Positions 20,726-33,539 of a stretch of 64,000 bases of DNA are shown piece by piece. Position 1 is the stretch's first letter; each line of letters starts with the position of its first letter. The position numbers and the translations under genes were made by a program. The notes under the pieces are model-generated. The model was given only the letters and a program-made list of their open reading frames with translations. It did not search any database and had not been told where the DNA came from. The stretch covers positions 17,781,001 to 17,845,000 of the forward strand of contig OZ005611.1 of assembly GCA_963930655.1 (NCBI GenBank). The letters are read 5' to 3'. This DNA is from Myrica gale. Taxonomy: Eukaryota > Streptophyta > Magnoliopsida > Fagales > Myricaceae.

Positions 20726-23700
20726 GGCCAGGGTTATTGTGTGAGTTCGAGATGATGTGAGTGGTGAGATTACACGGTGAGGATCTTGTGGGCTTCATCG
20801 GACGACCGAGCATGTGCCAGCGCATTAATGAGGCTATGACCCGAACGAAACCCGCAACCCGGCTCCCGCATCCCCCAAATCTCGACTCCTCCCCGCATCC
20901 CCCAAATTTCGACATTTCCCCCCCCCCAAAATTCGAGCTGAAGCGAGCGACCCCTAGCCTTCGTCTTCGAGCTCTTGCGGAAGAGTCCACTTCACTTCAG
21001 GCTTCAGCCTTCGAGCTCCTGCGGATGGTACAGGCTTTGGTTCTGTTTTCCTTTTTCAAATATGGGTGGATTCACAATGATTTGAAATTGCAGTGTGTAG
21101 ATTCACTAAGATTCATGATGAAATGCATCTGCATAGGTTCCTTTCAGCCCCTTACAGTTGATTTGTTTACTAGTCTGATTTGTAACTTCGCTTTTTCCTT
21201 GATTTGTGTTGGCAGTGAATGGTGTGATATGTTGTAACTTTGCTTAAATTTTGATGTTGTAGGTGATGCAGATTGTCCTTTTTAAGTTTTACTTGTTCAG
21301 GTGCGATGGGTCTTACTGTTGGTATTCATGGAAATACTGTCGTTGTGGTTATATTTGGATGTCTCTGTACACTATTATGTTTATTACTGGTATCATGTTC
21401 CCATAGATTTTATCTATGTTTTCTTCTTTTTCTGTTTTCCAAATTTCTGTGCTAATGGTTAACGGTCTCTTTTGTTTTTCCTGACATTTTTTTGCTTCAT
21501 TGATTTGGTGATTTAGGAAGAAAGATTTGTGCTTTAGCTGGTTCAAGTACTGGTCTTTCTACTCATGTTGTCTGATAGTTCTGCTTGGTTCAGTGACATA
21601 ATTCTGCAATTGTACAGATCACATTTGGGTATCCTCAATTTAGGTATCTTAGACCTGCAGGTGTGCATTCCGCATGAACCAAGCATTTCGAGCCTCCTGT
21701 TGTTATGGACTCCTTATCTAGTGATTGTTTTCGTTATTCCTGCTGAAGCACTAATGGTATAGATTTGTAGCTTTTTTTTTCTATAAGCCCAACTTATGGT
21801 GGCCAAATGGTATGTGGAAACAATCCCTGTATATGTCAACTAGCTTCCTCTACCCCAGCATCAAGTTTCATGCTTATTTTCAATTTTTGCTTTGCTGTTC
21901 TGATGCAGGTCATACATGATTGGATGAAATTATTGCTGGTGGATGCTGTAAAATTATTTCAGTTGGTGTAAAATTATTGTTGGTTGTTCTAGCACAGAAC
22001 ATCAGTTGTATTTGTATTATTCTTGTACACTTATCGATACCTTACTGTGTTAATCCTATCTTGAGATTTACCGATTTGTAGCTTCATAAAGAAATGTATA
22101 TTGAGGCAAGGTTTGGTTCCTGATTAAGATTTATTTCCGTAATTCCCTCTTGAACGTTTCAACATTTTGCTGTCCAATTAATGTTGGGTCATTTTTGACC
22201 GGAAATTGAATAACAGAGTAGGAGTACTCATAGAATAAAATATTGCCAACATTTGCCACAACATGCTTAAGCTATAAGAATCACGAGCCACATTTGCAAA
22301 GTAGAACAGAGTGCCAAGACTTTGAAAGGATGTCCAAAAACAATTCTAATTCTCAGAACAGATAACATTTGCCAAGCTGAAACCTGTGTGATGTCCAAAA
22401 ACAATTCTAATTCAGTGTCAACATTCGCTGCATCTGATAACACACCAATTGATTCAGTGTCAACATGCTGATCATTATGCACAACATCCAAAGTACCAGC
22501 TACTTGACAGCAACTCCAAAAAAGGTCACGCTTCTCCAACAAGGGACAAAAACTCCAACAATGACAGCAACTCTACAACATGGACAACAACTTGTTAGTA
22601 TGACAGCGATTCCAAAAGGAGATCAATTAAGTCTCTGTTCTATTCAGAACCAATGTAAGACTTGACCTTATACTATTCTTTGATGATCATTACTTTTCTT
22701 TTCTTGCACCATAAGGGGCTCGAGGTGTAACACGATAGAGAGATACTATAAATAGCAAAGTTGCAACAAAATGACACCAATTCAACAATCCAAAAGGCAT
22801 CATTAATCCAACCAACAAAATTCTCGCAACCCAATTAAAAGCCAAGAGACCAAATCGCAACAAAATGAGATAAAACTTTTGTACATGCATGGACATTCTC
22901 GAGTCAATAAGAAAACTTTGTTATTTATTTTCTATTCTTTCTAGGACCAAAACGAGGGCATTACAAACTTCTGTAAGACCCAAGCTAGTTCTGCATGATG
23001 AAAAACTAGTCGAAGTCTCTTTGGTATATATATGTTACAATTATCATATATCTACATTCAGTGAACCTCTCATTTAGTGTATTAAGTGGATAATCAATAC
23101 ACCAACCAATTAATTATATAATTCGATTACATAAGTAAATAAACACCAAATTAGAGAAACAGAACTCAATGGCCGGCAAGATTACCATATCTGACCCTTG
23201 AAAGATCTACATTTTTGTGCATAAAATAGAGGGCCAAACGCCTATTTCCGTTAAGTGTTTCTCATATGCATTTCATGGAAGTGTTGTACCATGAAGCACT
23301 TGCTGCTCTCTCTTTACTGAGATGCAAACTATTTCCAGCACGTTTACTGCTCTCTCTTTACTGAAGATTGTTTACCAATTTGATTGGAAACTAGACATGC
23401 TTATTGTACATCTTTGAGATTTACATAGCTACAAAGAAGCTGCTTCAGTTACGACTATTCAAGGTATGTGTACAACAATAATTTCAGATTGATTCAATAA
23501 AAGGCATTACTATTGCGAATCTACACACTGCAATTTCAAATCATTGTGAATCCACCAATATTTGAAAAAAAGGAAACGGAACCAAAGCCTGTACCTTCCG
23601 CAAGAGCAACCCGGCTGAATGCTGAAGCGAAGTTTTTTCTTCCGCGGGAGCTCGAAGACGAAGGCTAGGGGTCGCTTCAGCTCGAATTTTGGGGGGGAAA

Positions 23701-23871
23701 TGTCGAAATTTGGGAGATTTGGGGGATGCGGGAGCCGGGTTGCGGGTTTCGTTCAGGTCATAGCCTCATTAATGCGTTGGCACATGCTCGGCCGTCCGAT
23801 GAAGCCCACAAGATCCTCACCGTGTAATCTCACCACTCACACCCTCTCGAACTCACACAATAACCCTGGCC
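20726..23871. mobile_element. non-autonomous MULE with about 385-bp terminal inverted repeats
   Basis: A 3146-bp element starting GGCCAGGGTTATTGTGTGAG and ending with its reverse complement. The arms run about 20726-21110 and 23515-23871, with small indels. The flanking 10-bp duplication TCTTCAGAAC (20716-20725) and TCTTAAGAAC (23872-23881) differs at one base. Removing the insert and one copy gives a 97-bp in-frame NPF8 exon 2, three codons shorter than in the intact gene, which supports the exact borders. The interior (21111-23514) is AT-rich with no transposase; short ORFs there are not conserved-looking. Long TIRs and a 10-bp duplication are typical of MULEs. Confidence 0.9.
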
Positions 23872-23929
23872 TCTTAAGAACAGGCCTCCCTTTGATGTCA
23901 ACTGAGCCATCTCCAGTGATTGCATCATT

Positions 23930-26861
23930 CTGAAGCGATCCCATATTGTATATGATATCAATCCTCAACATGGTAAGTATAAAAGATCCTATTCATAGTA
24001 TAAACTTAAGTAATAATACAAATTGTTTGAAAATATATAGATACATCAAGAAAAAAAGAAATCATGCATCTTTAAATGATGTTTTAAACAAAATAGCTTC
24101 AGCTATACATAGGATACTTCTTGGACATTTTCATTGGAAGGACCAAAATATTTAGACAAAAAAAACACGTTTAAATGGAGAAGTGATAGAGATCAAATAG
24201 ATAGTACAAGCTCAGGAGGTGTATTTTCTAAATATATAGGCAGTGGCTCGAGAAAAGTCATTCCCGCCAAAAACAACCACGATCTAATTGGGCTCATTGT
24301 AAAGGTTAAATTACAGCAACCAATAACCAATAATTAAGCATTAATTAGATAGCATTTCCACAAAGTATAATGCAAGTGGGTGGTGTTGAGACAACATGCA
24401 AAAAATAATCTATATCTCAATTTTTTTTTAAACAAAGTATAGAGATCATCTAATTAGAGTTCTTCGAGTTATAAAAAAAATTCAAATCTTGACCAATTAC
24501 ATTTAGAGAATATGTTTTAAATAATAAAATTTACCTCGTCTATTAATTTAAACTTTTGAAATAAATAATTGGTCACATTGTATTGATCATTCTGTTTATG
24601 AAGTCAATTTCAATTAATATTATAAGTGTTTATGAAAGTATTTGTTTTCTTTTGCTAATCAATATAGAGAAATTTTGATTATGGTAATGATCAGTTTTTT
24701 TTTCCATCAGCAGCTACAGGCGATTCTTAATTCTTTCGTACATTTCAAGCGATTCTTAATTCTTTTAGGTTTTTTCGACCATTCCACGCAGCCTAATACC
24801 CCAAGAACGATGTCGTTTCTTTGTCTTTCCCCTTTAAACACCAAAGTCTGCCATCTTTCTCTCCGTTTCTCTTATCCCAATACTTGAAAAAGGCTTCGTG
24901 AACAGGCACTGCAAGAGAGATATCAGAGCTAAGCTTCCGCGACGCTGATTTTCGACTCCGTACGTAGTCTGTTATTTATCATGCTTTCATCCAAACTCTG
25001 GTTTTCTTTTTCTATTCCAAATCTTTAATTCTCTACCTACTGACTTATCTCAATATGACTAGATTCGTTTATATTTGCTTTCCGTTAGTACTCATAAATT
25101 CCAAAATTTCTAGATTTTTTTCTTCTTTTCGCGATATAAAGGGACTTTGATTTAAGGGGGTCTACATAATTTATTCTTGAATTTAATTAAAACTTGATTT
25201 GTGGGGGTCATGAAGCTTTGAACGTAATGAAGAGGGTCCAAACTATACCCAAAAATGTATTGAATTATTAGTTACCGTGTTCATATTCCCCTCCCTGTTG
25301 TCAAGCCTTTATATGCATATCTCATCCGTAATATACTACCACCGTTTTTTGGGTTACAAAAGAAATCTTGTGCTGCAAGTCTACTGAAGTACTTACCACA
25401 GTACACAAGTAAAATGGGCGATGGACAACTGGTTTTCTAGTGTAATTCGCTGGAACTGTCTTCCGAGACAGTCTTGTACTGTGATTCTCTCTTATCATTC
25501 AATGAAACCGTGCTTTACTAAAAAAAAAAGGTATGACACGGGAAAGGAGAAAAGGAATGTTTTGTTCCTTTGGTATGTACTATTTGTACTCGCAGAGCCA
25601 CGAGTCTTTTCCTGACTGACCTGATACTATGAAGTCAGAGAGATATGGCCACGTATTGATCTTTTTACTAGTCCTGAGGTAGACCACGCGGCATTGCCAA
25701 ATATACGAACTCATATGTATAGGACTGAGATCAGAAAATACAATTCAGACATCCACAAGCAGGTAAGAGAGAGAGAGAGAGAGATGTTAGAACCTGTAGA
25801 AGAGCATCATTTTCCCATCTCTCTCTCTCGCCGGGTCTCTCTCCATCTGTCTTAAAACCCAAGGGCAGATTATTGGTGGATTTCTCTTAATCGAGGGGCT
25901 GAATTATAGCCCAAAAGAATCTATGCAACATGCACTACGGGCACAGGATTCAATTGTACTTGTAAGTTAGTTTTGCTGAATGGTTGGTCAGAAGTGGAAA
26001 GAATGGTAGCTTCGGCCTAATCTAAAGAATAGATGAACGAAGGTTTTTCTTCCTCGTCCAGCGTCACCTTCAAAGGGGGCAAGGGCCGCTGACTTACTTC
26101 TCAACCTAACAATCACACGCACGTAGTGCCGTTTTGGTTGAGATAGGTGCTTTGGGTTATGAACAGCGCCTGCGCCTGCCTTGTTGAAGGGCTTGAAAGC
26201 TTGTCAACGGAGGTGTGGACAAGCTTTACCTTCCGAGTCGCACGATTAGGAAGCTCTGATGCGTGATGCCTAATGCTTTCTGCGAAGGTTTTTATACCTA
26301 CCATAACCTAACTAATTTAAGTTCGCCTTTTCTTCTACTTTTGGCTGTGCTTTCCTATACAGGTCATTTCAATCCAAACCATAACTCCAAGCTCTCTCTG
26401 GGAGATTTCATGCCATAGCTCATCCACTTTCAGGACATATACTAACGAAATGTGAAACCTTCAGCGTACATCTAGCAAACAACCACCTTTGAGTATTCTT
26501 TTTTCTTTCGCAAAAAACTTCCATCTGTACACAAACGGCCCCAAACAGACCAGAGAACAATGGCTAGGAAATGTGCAACAGCTGCACAGGGCCCAAAACC
26601 ACCAGAGTATTCAGTTCACAACATAAAGACGGAATTTTCCTGATCAAACACAGAAAATTCTATTTTGAGGACCATATTTTAAACAAATTTAATACAAATG
26701 AACCAAGAACGTAGTTTTGATTGAATAGAGTATCAAATTATATACAGACCATTTGTTACAGAAACCCTAGCAGAAATGGCTAAGGCGCCATCGTATTAAG
26801 GAAAAGCATTAGAAACCCTTCTGTTCATAATTTTCATGAGTGGATGCTTCTTGGAGAATAC
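23930..26861. other. intergenic region between the two NPF8 copies
   Basis: No gene recognised. 23930-24640 is AT-rich. A segment at about 24780-24990 resembles a plant promoter and 5' leader, but no reading frame follows. 25330-25530 ends ATGAAACCGTGCTTTACT plus ten A, which could be the 3' end of a retroposed sequence. A short GA repeat lies near 25768-25785. 26113-26304 has a 63-codon minus-strand frame without a recognisable domain. The stretch at 26330-26861 is the likely 3' flank of the intact NPF8 gene; I found no canonical AATAAA on its strand. Confidence 0.5.
25330..25530 (+). other. possible retroposon 3' end with A-tract
   Basis: Ends in a run of ten A after a pyrimidine-rich 3' UTR-like stretch (CTCTCTTATCATTCAATG). 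No coding content and no duplication identified; LINE or SINE tail is only a guess. Confidence 0.25.
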
Positions 26862-29800
26862 TTACGAAGCCTTCTTTGATTTGTACCTGTTGGCACAGAC
26901 AATGTAGACCAACATATTTAAGAAGCTGAGTCCAGCTAAAAGCAAGAAAAAATAATCAAGGTGACCCTCATTCAGATTATCCGGGATCCATCCAGCACTT
27001 CCACCCCTTGTTGTGAGGTAAGTTACTATTGTCAGAATTAAAGAGCTCAGATAGTTCCCCAGTGCATTTGTCAAAAGTGACAATGCACTGCATAAGCTCC
27101 GCATCGCATCTGGAGATTGATCATAGAAAAACTCAAGCTGCCCTATGAATGTACATACTTCGGCAGCCCCTAACAAGAAATATTGGGGTATTTGCCATAA
27201 GATACTCATTGGTACAGCAACATCTTCATCAACCAATCCTAATTCTCTTGCAATCTGCAACCGCTTAATCTCTACCAAAGCAGCAGCTGACATGCAAAGA
27301 ACGGAAATAAAAAGACCAATCCCCATCCGCTGCAACTCTGAGAAGCCCCTCTCTTTCCCAGTACACTTCCTTGCAATTGGGACAATTACTTTATCATATA
27401 TGGGAACCCAGAAAATAACACTGATGACGTCAAAGGATGAGAGAGAGGCTGGAGGAATGGTAAAAGAACCAATAGTCGTGTCCATCACCATCCCTTGTTC
27501 CACAAACATTGTGGACATTTGGGCATAAACTGCAGAAAAGACAATTCCAGTAGCCCAGATGGGAAACATGCGGATTAAAATCTTCAATTCTTCCACCTGT
27601 GTTACAGTGCAAAGCCTCCATGGATTGGAGTAGTCCCCACTTTTGATCTCTGCATCTGACAGCACAGCAGCTTTATCAAGACAACTGCAGCAAACACAGA
27701 AGAATCCTCAAATTTTTTCTGGCAAGCATTTGTCTTGCAGTTGACAAATCCGGGAATCAATAACTTTGACGCAGTCCAGTCCACAAGAAGGAATGTTATC
27801 ATGTTGCCTTAGATGATGTTTCAGTATTGGATATTTTCAACTTTTTAAGAAATTTTTTACAACCAAACCTCAAAATCTCGAAACTTTCACATAAATTTCG
27901 ACAACTTTTCACACCAAATTCAATATTTTTTTATTAAAAAAATTACATCAAATATTCTCTCACCTTACTTTTTAACAAACTCCATAATTTATTTATTAAA
28001 AAAATCCATCAAATCTTTTCCCTTTACTTTTTAAGAAACTCTAATAAAAATCATTCTACAATCAAACATTCTTCAACTTTTCCACCAACTTTTTATAAAC
28101 CCCCATAAAAAATCAAACTCAAATTCTCCTACAACCTCAAAATTGTTAAAGTTCTTGCTTGCCAAACATCAGCAGTAGTATTCTACCAAAGAAAAATAAA
28201 TCTAAACGGATACAGTTCATACAATATCTAACCACAGAGACTTGGCCCACCATAATTGTCGCAAATCAGACTTAATTATACATTCCATCATCACTGCAGT
28301 TTTTTTTAACCACGCATATGCTACCCATTGCTATGAAACCATAACGATAAGAATCACAGGATACTAATCTTGCTCTCCAAAAAAAAAGTGAAAAGAATCA
28401 ATGAGAATAAAGAAAGACAAAAAAAACTAACCGTATACCAAACAAAATCACACCAAAAAGATAAAACACTTCCCTTGCAAGCAGAGAAAACATATAAAAT
28501 ATCTTCCATTGATAACATGAAGACAGATTATCCAGCAGTTTACTCTTGGTAAAAATGTATTAAGATCTTTAAATTAACACTTTGATACAATTCAAAGCAC
28601 ATCAAGCAACCAGGACAAAAAAAGTAGTAGGATATGAAAAATCTAAAAGAGGGCTTGGATCAAACATAGCAGTTCAAATAAAAAAACAAGTGCTTTCACA
28701 TTACTTAACCATGAAAAGGAAGCTTCGATGAAATGAAACCCATCTATTTTGTTTCCGCGTGCACACAAAACAACCCATATGATTCATAGAAGCCAGAAGA
28801 GTAAAGCCATATAAAGATCAATCACTTGTGTCCAACATGGGAGTGATGACAGAACAAGTTCTGCAAATCGTATGCTCAATAAAAAATGATAAAATAAGTA
28901 AAGATGAAGAGGGTACTTAAGCTCCCCTGAAATGAGAATAAATACATTGTTCTGCCATACACCTGAAATAAGCCCAATGAAATCAGAACAAATACATTGT
29001 TAAGTCATACACCTAAATAAGCCAATTATATCATCTTAGGACTCAACTAAGTACTGTTGTCTCTACGGAATGAACACATTGTCATTTTATCCTCTCTCGT
29101 TCTTGTAAGATTCTTAAAGAAGTATAACCTTCTAGTCAAATCCCACCCACCCCACTCGAGCAAAGACCTAGGTGCCATGCTTCCATATTCAATAGTGCCA
29201 TTTCAGTGATACCAATCTAACAAGACTAACTTCTCTGTTCAAATGCAACACAAATATTAAGTGCCCAAATTCATGTGAGTGATCTGTATCTGTTTATATA
29301 TTAATGAACTAGCTTCTCCATGACAAAAGAAAACCAATAATGGTCAGGTATACACTTATCAGAACTGAAAAGGCGATTAAAGTTACAACATCGGGAAGAG
29401 AGATTACTTCAATTCATCGGTGTGCTCCAGTTTCCGACTTCCTTCAATGGCTGAATTTTTGTCTTGTATTTCATACAAGACGCTACTCTCTTTTGGAACT
29501 AGCAGATTCCTCTTATGGAATGCTGCAGTCAAAACCTGGCACATTCTCATAAGAGGGCTTCCCCCTGGCTTCTGAAATCTATAGAGGGGAGTACCGGAGA
29601 AAAAACTAGCAATAGCAACGGCCATAAACAATGCAGGAATGCCAAATCCTAGACCCCAGCCAGCATTGTCTTGAACCCAAACCAATACGCTACTAGATAT
29701 AAGACCACCAATGTTGATAGAAAAATAGAACCAGTTGAAGAAGGATCCCTTCTTTACCCTTTCCCTAGTATCAGTATCATCAAACTGATCTGCACCAAAC

Positions 29801-32800
29801 GAAGAAACGCAAGGTTTGATCCCACCAGTCCCCAATGCAATCAGATAGAGACCCAAGAAGAAGACTGCATACTGAGCTGGATTAGCTGATGGGCACACAG
29901 AACCTACACATTCAGTGGGCCTCAATCCAGGAACGGATGCAGAAAGTGTCAATGTACACATCCCCTGCGCCAAAATGCACCGCTGAAGGTGTTACAACAT
30001 TTTCAAGTCCACCTAAAATGGCAGGTAGATGGAAGCAAGCGATACATCAAGAGAAGGAATTAAAATGGTATGGTAGACAACATCCTTAATTAAAACCTCA
30101 ACACTGATCATTGCACTTGTTAGGAAGGAGAATACCAGATGCCTTTAGATGACGTCACAGTACCAAGGTTCATTCAAAAAGTAATCATGTTGGAATTGAG
30201 TGCCTTTCTGGTCCGAGAAGTAACATGGCTGAAGGGGTTGAGGTAAGAGTGCACCAAAGTCGTGTTTTAAATATACAAAAATCACAACAAACAATGCTCT
30301 TCTTACTTCAAATATTTCAGGTCCTTCACATTCTCTTTCATCAAACCTGTTATATGGCATTCTTCAAATATTGCGTGCTTATTCTAATATATTCCAAAAA
30401 CCACTGTTCCCTTATTCATGTAAGAGAGTTCCATGTTAGATGAAACTTTGCTTGATACTTCATAAAAATCAGGGACCATGCACAATATATCTGAACTTGT
30501 ATTTTCTATAATTAGCTAGTGATTGTTTTCAAAACTAATGTTTGGCCACTCCTTGAATGGAGGATTGCCCACAACATAGGACAGGAATTAAACATCAGAA
30601 TGCCAAAGGTGATAGTTCAGTAACTTTTGAATTCTTATTTTTCCAGATTTATGTTATATATTTTCATGGCCCCACAAACTAGAAGTCTGAAAACATTCTC
30701 AAACAACCAAACTGCATTTGCAAAACTAGAAAACGAGTCTTGCCCTTACAATTCTACCAAGAAGTAAGCAAGGATGAAAGAATTGAGTTCATCACATGTA
30801 ATCAATGATGGAAAAACTACATGAAAAAGAAATGAGTAAGCTTTGCTGGTTTCAGCGACAAGGAACTTTGAGAGGCTACATGGTCAATGATTTGCAACAG
30901 AATATTTAAACGGTGTGAGGCATCATGTGGTCACTTACTTGTAATGAGATACAGAAAGAATGAAGGATAAGCTTACAATGAAGTAAATCGTACAAAAAAC
31001 AGCAATTGTCCAATATCTTCCCCAGTAAGAATCTGCTAGGACAGCTCCAATGAGGGGTGTGAGATAACAAGTTCCTTGCCAAGTGGTAACATTTCTTGCA
31101 GCAGAGACATTTCCTTCGTGTAGTTTGCCCGTAAGATAAGTAACAAGATTAGTGGCAATGCCATAGTATGCAAGACGTTCACAACCTTCAGTACCTGTAT
31201 GGTATATTACACAATAATGTCGGATTGAAAATGAATGAATTGAACCATTGGACCATTAGAGTAATGTGAAGAACAAAGACCCACCTAGAATGAAGGGGCA
31301 CGCTCTCCAGTTTCCAGTATTCTGCTTTAGAACAGGCTTCCCATGAAAGTCAACTGAGCCATCCCCTGTATATTGGCTGCTGCTTTCATTCTGAAGATAT
31401 GAAACTAAAAGGTCATATGCAGATAGAGTAACGAAATATTCAAATCCTTTCTGATACAAAAGGTACATAATCATTAAACAAGCTCGAAAGAAATAAGTCC
31501 CCTTTAATCTCTTGCGTGGTATAAGCATGCAATTTCGACAGAACCAGAGCAGCAACGTCCATTATGAGTCAAGAATGTCTTCTTTGAAAAGGGAAATGAG
31601 AGCAAGAATATGAAGAAACAAATAGGAACTATATTTGGAGAAGTTATGGAAGTAGCAAAGAATCCTGAGATTTGGTTTGAGTTCTTAAATAAAATTGCTT
31701 TTAAAAGAACAAAGAAAAAATTCAGAGGCCTTAGGTGCAACTTAACCCTCTGCAACTTATTGCATTTGACACAAATCTCAATGATATTTAGCAAAACATA
31801 AAAAAGAAGAAAAAAAGGGGCACATAGCCTATAACCCCAGTAGGCCTCCAATCAACTAAATAAAATTGAAAGAGAGAGAGAGAGAGAGAGAGGGACAAGG
31901 TTAGTTCAATTTCCCACGATCACTCACCGTGCAGCAAACACACAAGAATACAACACACCATACGTATACTACAGTTACTCTAGTTGCATTTAACGACAGC
32001 ATGAGCATGAGGCAATTTGGGCAAGAAGAGAAAGCGGATGCTGGGGCAATTTGGAAGGAATCAATATCGTTGTAGTTAAAAAGCATGTCGTCGTGCATAT
32101 TGTGGTACGTGTGTGGGCAGAGAAAGGACTTGTCTTAACACTTAAAGGATGGGAGCACTGTATTTTCGTTGAAACTTCTATTTGTGGTCTCTCCATAAAG
32201 AGTTTCAACTGCTGTTGTCACAGAAAACCTGAGTATACCTGAAAGTCAGATTTTTACATAATAGAAATAATGCAAAAATTTGATTCATATCCTTTGAGAG
32301 AACTTGCTGCTGAAGATACTAATTCATACCTGTTTCAATAGTAAACAGAAGTGTATCGGGTGCGTTTAATTATCCGCTTCATTCATCAAACAAACAACAA
32401 AACATTCTAAAACATAGTCGCTGCAACGGCGTTTTGACTAGAAATTATTTCATCTCAGTTGTCAACAAAAGTAAAATCTATATGTTCTAAACATCAATAG
32501 GTCCCGGGTCTACCTAATTGGGCACTTAAGCCGCAGCAAAAGACACCAAATCGAATCAAAATCTGTTTCAGAAACATCAGACCAAAGCAGTAGAGAAGCC
32601 AAAATTTCAATTCGAAACAAAAGCCATCTTCAAAACTATATTTCTCCTTGTACAATTTCAGCAGGTCCAAATTCATCCGCGTGCATAGGGGAAAAAAAAC
32701 CCAGAAAAATGAGGGTAAACAGCAAATGACAAAATAAATTTCTCACGGACCATACACTATTTTTTTCAAATATGCAAACAGCTATCACAGAGAGAGAACG

Positions 32801-32876
32801 AGAGAGATATTTAAAAAAAAAAAACCTGCACGAGACCATCTTCCAAGAGCGATCTCTCCTCCTCCAACGAACCCAT
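26862..32876 (-). CDS. NPF8 (NRT1/PTR family 8) di/tripeptide transporter
   Basis: Proton-coupled peptide symporter of the POT/MFS family, with twelve expected membrane helices; close to Arabidopsis PTR1/PTR5 types by recall. Minus-strand exons: 32826-32876, 31285-31390, 30977-31194, 29408-29964 and 26862-27684. All introns are GT-AG, and lengths sum to 1755 bp, 584 residues plus stop, the normal family size. Exon 1 encodes only [17 protein letters not shown]. The ExxER motif required for proton coupling is intact (EGCER, exon 3). The POT signature [12 protein letters not shown] is in exon 4, and exon 5 has [19 protein letters not shown]. The acidic N-terminus may be a sorting signal, and the end is KSKKAS. 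No stop or frameshift. Membrane target (plasma membrane or tonoplast) cannot be read from sequence. Confidence 0.95.
27826..28150 (-). repeat. AT-rich short repeat in NPF8 intron 4
   Basis: Its reverse complement aligns with about 34262-34680: both contain GAGAGAATATTTGATGTAAT, TTGGTGTGAA and TTGATG.TTTTTTTAATAAA in the same order. It is probably a MITE family; terminal repeats are not clear. Confidence 0.55.
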
Positions 32877-32995
32877 TTCTGTCTCGTTCCCTCTCGCTCT
32901 CTGTTTCTGTCGGTATACAGAATCCAACAGATAAAAGTGTGAAATTTCAAAGGGGGAAGATATCAGAGACACGGCATGCGCCAAGAAAAGCTTCT

Positions 32996-33012
32996 TGTAT
33001 TTAAGCTGACGT
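32996..33012 (-). promoter_or_regulatory. candidate core promoter of NPF8 gene
   Basis: On the gene strand TTAAATACA lies about 120 bp upstream of the ATG and is preceded by ACGTCA (a TGACG-type bZIP site on the other strand). The 5' leader between it and the ATG is purine-rich (GAGAGCGAGAGGGAACGAGA). Assignment is by position and motif only. Confidence 0.35.
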
Positions 33013-33218
33013 AAAGACCGCGACGAATCCCACAAATGGGGTAAACTTATGATCTACGACCCGTAAAAGTGGATAAGGGGGTAACGTACACTGAGAATGT
33101 TAAGTTGGACTTTACGCCTTTTCGTTGAAAAACTGCCCGTGTCTATATAATATATATACACCAATTTTTGAACGAGAAGTAACCTCCATAGAGATAAATA
33201 AAAAAAAACACTTTTTTT

Positions 33219-33539
33219 TAGGGCGGTCCAAAATACCGGCCGGACCGGACCGGATCGATTTTGGACGAAACCGGTTGACTTTTTTGAAACCGGATTGACT
33301 GGACCGGTAAACCGGTGTAGTCCGGTCCGGTTCCAGGTTACCCTCATGAAAACCCGGGACCGGACTGAAAATATACCTCTCCAAACCGGTTTAAACCGAA
33401 AATTGGCCCAAAATAACACGGTCCAACTTAAAACCGGCCAAAAATGACATGATCCAAACCGGCCCAGACCGGACCGGCCAAACTGGATCAAACAGATCAT
33501 ATGACCTGTCCTGCCCGGATCGAAACTTGGACAACCCTA
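33219..33539. mobile_element. hAT-type MITE in the NPF8 upstream region
   Basis: A 321-bp element with ends TAGGGCGGTCCAAAAT and, inverted, TAGGGTTGTCCAAGTT. It is flanked by CTTTTTTT (33211-33218) and CTTTTTTC (33540-33547), an 8-bp duplication with one mismatch, as hAT makes. The interior is dense in CCGGACCGG and AACCGG motifs. Its ends and GGTT-rich subterminal sequence resemble those of the 17-kb hAT at 35579. It lies about 340 bp upstream of the NPF8 ATG. Confidence 0.8.

Larger units (their letters stand above)
16175..23929 (-). pseudogene. NPF8/PTR peptide transporter pseudogene
   Basis: Minus-strand paralogue of the intact gene at 26862-32876. Recognised parts are exon 2 (23872-23929 plus 20677-20725, split by a MULE), exon 3 (20380-20597, 218 bp), exon 4 (19454-20010, 557 bp) and exon 5 (16175-16994, 820 bp). 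Exons 3 and 4 have exactly the lengths of the intact copy. Lesions: the first Glu of the ExxER proton-coupling motif is Gly (GGCER); an in-frame TAA in exon 4 near 19633 (FFSGT*FYR); a 2-bp deletion near 16705 and a 1-bp deletion near 16530 in exon 5; a MULE in exon 2; and a chromovirus at the exon 5 splice acceptor. No counterpart of the 17-codon exon 1 was found to the right. Non-functional with high confidence. Confidence 0.93.

Noticed and set aside
20761..21237. 158-codon plus-strand ORF
   Set aside because: It lies mainly in the left terminal inverted repeat of the MULE and has no domain.
26113..26304. 63-codon minus-strand ORF near the NPF8 3' end
   Set aside because: No recognisable domain or splice partner; intergenic chance ORF is likely.
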